Part shown: positions 55,701 to 64,000 of the stretch, one piece after another
Position numbering within the stretch: position 1 is the stretch's first letter
How the letters are laid out: every line of letters begins with the position of its first letter
From: Struthio camelus
Taxonomy: Eukaryota; Chordata; Aves; Struthioniformes; Struthionidae
Reading direction: 5' to 3'
Length of the DNA stretch: 64,000 nt
NCBI RefSeq assembly: GCF_040807025.1
Contig: NC_090942.1
Span: 78,473,987 to 78,537,986 of the forward strand
The notes under the pieces: generated by a model
Database searches by the model: none
Seen by the model: the letters and a program-made list of their open reading frames with translations, nothing else
What the model was told of the DNA's origin: nothing
Translations under genes and position numbers: made by a program

Positions 55701-58700
55701 AAAAAAAAAAAAGAAAGAAAAACGCACATCAATTACAAGGTATACACGTACTAGAAGTAAAGCATAAAACTGCTCATTAATAACGCACAATTCCCAAAGG
55801 GAAAAGAACCCTTACAAAATACAGTAAGTCACACAAACCAGTATCTAATACAAATTCCTTCATGAACATAGGCTTTTTACAAAGATCTCTGTGGTGGTCA
55901 TAACCTCACAACTAAGGCAGGTGCTGACAGAGAGTAAAAGGAGCAAATGGGTACTGCAAAGTGCCGGTGTGAGACGACTGATGACTGTGGATATGTGCTT
56001 TGGTGAGTGTCTGCAGGGGTGAGATCTCGGAAGCCAGTGTGGGAGCAGGGGGAAGGCGTGAGGCCCACAGAGGCATGGGACGGGATGGTTTCCAGCTACG
56101 TCGTTTCCTTTGCTTTTCTTGCAAGCTGGCACTAATAGCACCAGCTTACACCCTCCCACGGCTGGCCTCCGCTGCCCGGAGCCAGGCCCTGTCCTGGCTG
56201 CAGCTCTGACCTCCTGGCAGGGGGCACTTCTGAGCCAGCTCTTTACAGTGCTTCTTTGCTGGAGAGCCTTCATGTTCCCAAATCCAACTAAAGTGCTTTG
56301 ACTGCTTCTGCAATGCTCTAATGAAATGTTCTTAGAAAACTAAAATCTCTTAGGTCTAAAGTGACTCAAGATCTAAAAAAACCACTGGCTCCCTTTTATT
56401 TGAAGTGCTACATTTGTCGCCACATACATAAACACGCCAGCTGCACTGCGGTGGCTCTATCCTGGCTCCGCAGCAAGCCGAGCTGGCAGAGATGTGCATG
56501 CAGGAGCTTCGGTGAAGAGTGCGAACGGGTCAGGCCTTATGCTTATAGGATGGAGTCTAATGCCTGCAGGGTTGCACACTTACTGGTGGCATTGGAACGC
56601 TTATTAGCTGTTGCCTGCCCTTCCTCCTTTTATTCACTGGATGGTTTGCAAAGAAAAGGGGCATGAGCACATTCTATCCTACTCAGATTGGGCCTTCTTT
56701 GAAGACTGAGCAGCTCTGGGCTAACATGCCTGACCTCCGCCTCCTCCTGTGCTCTCCAGCCTTGTTGGCTCCCCCAGCACTATTTTTCCCTGGGTGGGTT
56801 TGGTCAGGTACCACTAAGCACTGCGGGAACCATGAATTAGCTCAAATCACTCAGTAAGTAATCTACCTCTTAGGTGTTCATGAGAAGACTAAAATGAGCA
56901 AGAATCAAAGAGGTATGAAAAGAAAACTTGATACTACCTCATTGATAAGGTGTTTCTGAAATTGGTTATACAACAGAATATATGGTTGTTATAAAATTAT
57001 TCAGATTTGTAGGACAAAATATTGGGCATGAAGAAATAATTTGGCATTAGCATGGCTTCGTATTGTGATTTCCAGATGAATTTCTTTGTTCGGTTGTCAC
57101 TGCCAGGTTCTTCATATATAGAAGTCCTAACAAATGATTGAATTTCACAGGAACTGTTCCTGTAAATCATGGTGCATGACTTCAAAATAAACCTCTCCTG
57201 TGGCAAGTTAAGTCAAGCTATTGTAACTTGGTGATTGAGTAGACTCTACCCTTCTGTGGCGACATCACTGCCGCTCTGGCTTACGAAGGAACCCTTCAAT
57301 TTGTGTGGGGCAAACTCTGAAGCCAGTTAGCGGCTGTGGGAATTGGATGGTTGCCTTGTAAACCAGAGGGACAATGGTGTTATTGCTTCTGCAGTGTAGT
57401 TTGTTTGTTTTTTTTCTAATTTTCTTTCCGCTTCAAGCAGTATGAGGGATGGAGTGGGACACCTATTCTGCTCCTGAATAAAGCTCCCCCTTTCAGGAGG
57501 AGCTGGAGTGAGCTGGTGTGCTCAGCCGTTTAGTGTCTCAGCAGAAATAATTATCAGTCGTCTTAAAATGAGCAGTAAGGTTGAAACAGTTGCTTCCCTG
57601 CAATCTGACTGGATGAAAGGGCTTCGCTTATTTGGTAATGCATGACAGCATGGGCACCAGTGACCGGGATTGACGGCATCTTGCCCTGTTGTGGCATCGT
57701 ATCCACCAGAGAGCTTTGGCAAAACTCACATTCACTAGTCAGACACTCGGATTAGGCTCAAATGGCAATAGCTGGATGGGGAGGCAAAGAAAGGTTATCT
57801 ATCAAAGGTCTGTCTGGTGACCTTTTTCCACCTTTGCGTGGATTTGCCAGAGCAACTTGATTTCCTTTCTGCTGAGCATTTCCTCAGATATGATACTTCC
57901 TTTCAAAGATAGCATTACCGGTCTAGAATTAAAATATTGCTTACAGGCTACTTCCTCCTGGAAACTCCTTCTACGTCATTTGCCTACAGAAGTTGTCTGA
58001 ATGGTGATGCTCTTTAGGTGACTTGATCCACCTCCATTCTGTAGTCTTCCTCCTGCTTATCCACCTTTTTTTCTGCTCTGTCATTTAGTTAGTTTTCTCG
58101 AAAGCTGCTCCTTGGAGTCTGATCTTACCTCTCCCATCTTGAGGCACATCAATATAGTTTTCTGGAAGATATAAAAGGCAAATGTTCCCATTATGTTTCA
58201 CAACTATAAAACATCAAAGTGTTTTCTGTATAGATAAACCTGTATTTTTTTCATTTGTGGAATTAATTGAAGGGAAAGGAAAGAGGAAGGAAGAGGGCAA
58301 GAAAGAAAGCAGAGGTGTTAGGAGGCCTTTGCCCTCCCTTATTAGCTGACCCAGGGTGACCTTGTGTGATACGAATGGTTGCATTCACCTTCTCTCTCAC
58401 TACATAGTCAGTGTGGGAGGCTAACCCTGTTTCTCCCAGCTTTTATTAAACCGGTCTCAGTCCTGCAAAATATTAATGACATGTTAATGTTGGGTGTGTA
58501 AGTTGCTTATTCTTGCATGTAACCTGGGGGAACATGGGGTGATGCTTCGCTCCTGGGCCTGGTTGCACATCTTAATCGCTGAGCGTGCACCAGGGCGAGC
58601 CAGGGCTTGGGTGAGCAGCACCGAAAAGGAACTTTGGGACTTTTGCAGGGAGAGAGAGAGGCGATGCGTTCCTGCACGTTGTTCAGTCTTGGCTGATGGA

Positions 58701-59000
58701 GAGGGCAGGCCCGAGGTGTATGCTGCAGAGTGCCTCCGTCCCACAGAGAAGCTGATAACAATTGACCCTTTGGACATAGCTGGAATCTGGGATAAAGATA
58801 TAAATCAGATTTCATCTCAAATTCCTTTTTCTGTATGCATGCCAGTGCAACATTCCTCACTGTTGCACTGTCTACTACCTCTGAGAATTTGTTTTTAAAA
58901 GATGAAATATGTGCTTGGAAAGGTGAAAGAGGAAATGCAAAGAACTGCTAAGCTCTTCATTTCTTCTGCTTGTAGTGTTACCCTGAAAGTACAAAGTGCA
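55701..59000. other. Spacer upstream of the candidate minus-strand 3' end
   Basis: If a minus-strand gene exists, coding exons might be here or further right, but none can be recognised. The 137-codon minus frame (56273-55860) and the protein-like 69-codon minus frame ending at 56997 match no family I know. A CTCF-like core lies at about 56212-56230 and a 17-nt palindrome at 57147-57163. Overlapping frames at 58484-58898 are in a GC-richer patch. Confidence 0.4.
57147..57163. repeat. 17-nt palindrome with two GGAA cores
   Basis: ACAGGAAC (57147-57154) and GTTCCTGT (57156-57163) are exact reverse complements around a single T. Each arm holds an ETS-like GGAA core, in opposite orientations. 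Confidence 0.9.
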
Positions 59001-62000
59001 GCCGGCTGCTTTCTGCAACCATAAGCTTACTTCTAAATACATTTTATTGACTTGGACAATCTCAGAGGAATTGTTTACATGAGTAAAGTTTATTCCTGTG
59101 ACCGTATGGTAAATGCCTGTATCAAATGCCATGGAATTTTCTCATTGCAATTGTTAACAAGGTATGTATCAGACTGAGCACAGATTGCTTCCTCTAACCC
59201 CAATTCCTTTCATGTAAGGAAAAAAATGCATCTCTATTTCCGCATATGTAAAACAGTAAATATTATACATGTGTTTTCCTTACAGAAGTGCTTTGTGTAT
59301 GCATTACTTTCTGCTTGCAATGCATCCTGAACATAACAAAGGCTATGAACCTGCCCATATTCACCTTGTGCAGAGTGTGCGTATGTTCAGGATTGGCTAT
59401 GATGTGATTCATTAGCATATGAACCATGGCAGGTACATAGCATGTAGGTAAAATGGATGAAAACCTAACTAGGTAAAATTCTGAGATAGGCCAGGATTAA
59501 TAATAATAATGATGAAAAATTAAAAAAATGCACTTGTATGCTCAAGTAGGCAAACATAATGGTCTGACTACAAGCTGCTGGAGGCGTAATTTGGTATTCT
59601 AGTAGTAACAATACATAATTAACTTCTTCCACCAGAGAGAGTTCTTTACATATTAGGTATTCCCAAGTCTACCTGCTAAATTATACATACTGCATTCTAT
59701 TAATGTATAAAGTATAGAGAAACATCTGGTTTAGACAGCAGAATATCTGTGGGAATCAGCATGTTACCTAGTGTTTACCCATCAAATCTATTCAGTTCAT
59801 GAGGCTTCACTCTCAGTTTTTGTGTCAGCACAACTCCATTGAAATTGCCATGGTGAATCTGCTTAGCAGTATAAGGTCAGTTAGGTGGCCACCTGAGCCA
59901 TAGCTGAATTGCATTATGTTAATTCAGATTTAGGCATTTCTCCAAGCACTGGTAATCCACATTTAGGGTGGAGCTCTGGACAGAAGCATGCAGGCCTCTC
60001 TAGCTAGGTCTGGGGATTTACATATTCACACAGAACTCAATAAAATGAAACCTGTGTCGAGGTTTGAGAGTCGATTGTTTTCAAATGATTGACTATCCTA
60101 GACAGCCTAACTCAGATTAGAGATACAGCAAAGTTACTTTGGATCGTTTTGTTCTTCCACTGTGCTTTTTTGACTTTGGCAGAAAGGGACAATAACGAAA
60201 CATGCAAACCTGCAAGTCTTGCGAGGTCTGCAGACAGGAGAAGTTTAAAACAAGTTTGTTTGTATCTAGAAGAAATCCTCCTGAGACATAGTTTAACTAA
60301 TTTTAAAAATACCTGGAGAGAGAGAAATGGAAGAGTAAGAGCCCCTGTCATGGAATCGGTACAGAAGGCATTTGCGTGCGCCAGGACAGACTGCAGTTAT
60401 GTATGTGTTGGACCCATCAGCCAGTTACTCTTTTCCTGTGCGTAAGAGCCCCAAGGAAGGCTCTTGGGCAGCTCCTTCTTCCAGTGGTACTGTAAAATCA
60501 AGAGTGTCTCCAAGTGGTATAAAATGAAGGAAGCGGGGTCCAAAGATTGTAAGACAGTTTATGAATTTTTGCATGCAGCACAGTAGATAAAATCACACTC
60601 ATATTAGTATCAGAGCCTCAGTTCTCTCCCACTCCCATTAATGTGTGTATAAAGCTATGGGAGAATCAGTGGGCAGATGTGAACAGTGGAGCCAGCAAAA
60701 CACAGACCACACTCAGCTCCAAATGTCTCCTACATCAAGTATAAAGTGTTCATCCCTGCATTTTCTGTGCGCTTGGCTGAAGCTGGTGCTCAATCTACAG
60801 CTTTTGACTGAAACTCAATCCTGGTAAGATTAAAGCCAGGAGAAAGAAGGTGGAGAGAAGTGCTTAACCAAACGAACAAACCTCCCCTTACAAGCTGTTA
60901 ATGACTGGCAAATAAGGCCTAAAGAAGCCCTCTTTCTGCACAGGTTCTCCTTCCTCTTAGCTTGAGTCAAGTCCTGCAGTGAGAAGTGAGGGGGGATTTG
61001 ATTAAAATGAAACATGAGCTGATAAAGTTTAGAGAAACTGTCATAGATCGTTTTGCAGCACTGGGGTCATTAAAACTGCCTGTGTAAGGGAAAGGAAATG
61101 CTGATTTCCATATGCAGAGTATTGCATCCCATCCTCCCAGCGCAGCGTGTTTGGCAACAGAAACCCCATATTTGTCACTCTTGGTCACTTCTGCTCGATT
61201 TTCTTGTATCTAGAGCTGAAGTCTGGTGCTCTGGAGCTGGCCTAGATTACTCCTGCTCACTGACAAAAGTTACCATCAACGTGGCACCACAGATTGCCAC
61301 CTGACTGCGCAGTGAACAGTGTCCAGTCAGGTTACGTTAATTTTCATTGCCCAGCAAGGAGCTAACAAAAAGACTGCCTCTTCTTCCACAGTAATGACTT
61401 TGCATGACAGCTTAGTTCCACTGGAAAAAAAAAAAAAAAAGGCATCTATTAATAACGAAGGAATGATTCAGTTTGTCTGGAGACAAGGTTTTTTTCAGGA
61501 ACTTTTGTCATTTTCCTGACAAATGAAGTAAACGGTTGCCGCGTTCGCAGTCCCAGGGCCTCTTGCTAAGTTAGTATAGGTGTAAAAGTGCTATCAACCA
61601 CAGCAGCCCCTTCAGACCTGAGATAACAAAACAATCTCCACAAATGTCCACATTTCTCTCTGGTATAAAACTGTAACCCGTTGATCTAAGCAGATCTACA
61701 CAGTTTTATGCTTGTTGAGATTCCGGTGTAATACCTTGAAATCTATTTATGCCGGGAGTGAAGGAAGACTTTTGTTCTCTTTTCATAGAAAGAGCTTGGA
61801 TACAATGCTAACAGACAGGTTTCTGTAAAGAGAAGACTTTGGTGGATACAGTGATTATTATAGGCAAGAGGGATGTCCTCTTTCACCATAAATGGAGGGA
61901 GACAAGGGGGGGACAATGCACTAGATACTGAAAAAAAGAGCTTCACAAGACTGAGAGGAAAGGATATGGGAAATGAATTGCAGACCAATTGCAAGCCATT

Positions 62001-62819
62001 CAGTTGTCTAAATATATTACAAACCGGAACGAAATAGAACATAATCTAATCTCGCAGCCTACGGAGTCTGCCAAAGAGCAGGAAAATAATTTTCAGAGCT
62101 TGGCATCCGTGCTCTCAAACTGCTATATTATACATAGCATATAACATTACATGCAAAATGTATGCTAAAACACTGCTGAGGTCATCAGTTCTCATTCTTA
62201 AAAGGTACAAAATGCCAGAATGGATGCTGCCGGGCAATCTTAATCTGGCCCCCTTGTTTGCATGAAAGAAATCTGAAAGTCTCAGATTTTTTAGATAGGG
62301 CTTGTCTTCCTTTTTCCTTGGGAAAACTTCAAAACAGCTAAATGTTTCAGATTTTTTCAAATGTAGGGGAAACACATCAAACACAACGAAAACTTGCTGC
62401 AGGCTGGCGCAGTCCTAAAGAGGTAGAATATTTCAAGGACTATGAACACTTCAATATTAAGCAGTGACATTAGATACTGCTACTTTGCCATAAAGGAGTA
62501 GTTTTGACCCCTATTCTCATCCCCAGCCTGTGTGATCTTTTACTGAGTTATATCACCTCTGACGCAGCACAAATTTTCCTTTGCTCTAAGGCTATATCAT
62601 GGCAACTGCATGAGGCCAAATGAGGGGGCTGCCTTAATAATGACAAATCAGGTTTCTGACAATCATTATGTAGAGTTTCCATCATCACTGGTAGCCACTG
62701 CTAGTGTTTCTAAAATAATAGTTGGTTCAGGAAAGACGGACATCTAGTACTTATCAGTGCCCACAGTTTTGTCTTAACTGGTAGTTTTCAACTTGAAAAA
62801 ACAAAGTCTGAATTTTTAA
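59001..62819. other. Spacer, AT-rich, no gene supported
   Basis: AT-rich, complex stretches (59.2-60.0 kb and 62.0-62.4 kb) might hide regulatory elements but are less motif-dense than the blocks listed. The 118-codon plus frame at 60089-60445 has a hydrophobic N-terminal run but starts at TTG directly after a stop, with no ATG in a suitable place. A run of 16 A lies at 61425-61440. Confidence 0.42.
61425..61440. repeat. Poly-A tract (16 A)
   Basis: An uninterrupted run of 16 A, with no recognisable retroposon body or target-site duplication. Confidence 0.85.
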
Positions 62820-64000
62820 CTTGTGCTATTTCTACCTTAGCTATGAAAGCTGACAATACTTCAAAAGCCCAGAAGTGTCTAAATGTGTCTGAATGCGAAT
62901 GCCTCAGGAAAGTGTTAGATATTAAACAGAATGAATGTGTAATATATGCCAGGATTCATCAGAGAGTTAAGCTGTTCCATAGCTGCAGAGCTAAGAAAAG
63001 GTGGAAATATCTGGGGTGTGTTAAGAATGAAAACAGAAGCTCCTGCTGTGGTGGGTATGCTGTTGGTACTCGAACATGTTAAACAGGCCTAATGGGAGTC
63101 CTTCTGCTAAGTAGCCAGAAATGTCTGGGACTGACATTAACAGTGGTTAAGAAAGGACTTAAGAGCAGACCCCTAAGTCCTGGGGAGGCATGAGATGGAC
63201 ATGTTTGTTGAAGTTTGCTCATATTCTACAGGCACCTTTGGAAGCATTCCTATCTGAGGACATGTGCCAACTGTGTTGAGCTGGGACCCCATCAGTGACC
63301 CAATGCATGTGCAAATGGCAACTAGAAAGGGTATTCCATGCTCTGGATTAAGCACAGTTGGAGAACTGTGAAGCCCCACTTGTGGGATTTGCAGTTTGGG
63401 AATGCTCAGGAGATTCAGCAGTTCCCTGTTGGTTCAGAAGACTTTATTTGCAGGATTTCTTGGCCCTGCTGCTTTTTTGCAGGACTTAACCTACTCTTTT
63501 CCTATCATAGCTCATGAATCCTGATTTAAGAGCATCAAGCAAAAGATGAATCAGTTGAAGCAGTAAGCTGCTGCAGAATGGAAGAACATGCAATTAACTG
63601 GTGCATGTCGGAAAGACAGGGTTCCTTACAGGCCTTCTGCAATGTGCCTTAAGCAGCACTGGGATGTGCTATGCTGTACTTAAAACACACACAAGGCCAT
63701 CAGGAGACAAAGCTTTTGCTGGGGGGGGGTGGGTTAAGGATTATGCTATTTATTGCAGTTCTGTTGAAGCAACAAGAAAGCATGCTTTCTGCAGCTGATG
63801 CTGGGAAAGTCACAATCATATGAGACATTGTGTGTGCTGATGTTGTTGCTTTGCAGGTGTGAAAAAGTTACGGGTTTTTTTGAGTTTCCCTTGCTTGGAC
63901 TATGCTTACAGCAATGTATTTGCTCGCACTGCAGTGCACTGTACAACTGAGTACTAGGAGAGGAACAAGTCAGAAGGCACAAATGGGACTAACTCAAAAG
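62820..64000. other. Right-edge segment, possible unrecognised dispersed repeat
   Basis: Composition changes here: fewer TAAT-type cores, and many short words such as ACCCCATCAGTGACCC and ATGTGCCAACTGTG that read like an eroded repeat consensus. A 79-codon plus frame (62843-63082) and a 68-codon minus frame (63379-63173) are open but unrecognised. A G9 run at 63721-63729 and the perfect palindrome GCACTGCAGTGC (63926-63937) are present. I cannot name a repeat family. Confidence 0.25.

Noticed and set aside
58494..58898. 134-codon plus-strand frame
   Set aside because: GC-rich patch with two opposing minus-strand frames and no domain.
60089..60445. 118-codon frame with signal-peptide-like start, resembling a small secreted protein
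   Set aside because: It begins at TTG right after a stop codon and lacks a suitable ATG. No splice sites were identified.
1..64000. CRISPR arrays, operons, prokaryotic or viral gene clusters
   Set aside because: No regularly spaced repeats, no dense same-strand frames and no ribosome-binding pattern. The sequence is vertebrate-like throughout.

Overview
The window looks like vertebrate nuclear DNA, most likely from a bird. The sequence is moderately AT-rich and CpG-poor apart from small CpG-dense patches. It has almost no interspersed repeats, and the only one I recognise with some confidence is an old, eroded CR1-type LINE 3' tail, the LINE family typical of birds and other sauropsids. There are no Alu/B1-type SINEs, no bacterial-style gene packing, no operons and no CRISPR array. 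I recognised no tRNA, rRNA or known microRNA by eye. The species assignment is inference.

No complete protein-coding gene can be supported. The long open frames sit mostly in GC-richer stretches and match no family I recognise. The content reads as an intergenic desert or large-intron landscape: short AT-rich blocks full of homeodomain-, POU- and NKX-type core motifs, separated by unremarkable spacer. These blocks have the texture of conserved non-coding enhancers near developmental regulator genes. Without an alignment their conservation is inferred, not seen.

Layout: 1-5.0 kb has three enhancer-like blocks (940-1260, 2790-3030, 4745-5015). The CR1 remnant is at 5158-5272. Spacer with small hairpins runs to 16.2 kb, with two smaller blocks at 7.2 and 9.0 kb. 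Enhancer-like clusters lie at 16.2-17.2, 18.4-19.0, 19.85-21.0, 25.3-25.9, 31.0, 35.1-35.7, 40.4, 42.1, 43.1, 48.1-48.4, 51.2 and 52.6 kb. Two isolated exon-like stretches stand out: minus strand 30011-29421 and plus strand 43674-43822. A segment at 54.17-55.7 kb (possibly to 55.9), read on the minus strand, has the properties of a transcript 3' end: AU-rich with two AATAAA signals close together at its end. It may be the terminal exon or 3' UTR of a minus-strand gene whose body lies at higher coordinates, perhaps beyond the window. From 56 to 64 kb there is spacer, with a possible unrecognised dispersed repeat at the far right.

How it may work together (inference): a regulatory desert flanking, or lying inside, a developmental gene transcribed right to left. 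I found no novel self-contained biological system. The most checkable oddities are the minus-strand transcript end, the two orphan exon candidates, and several near-perfect short palindromes.
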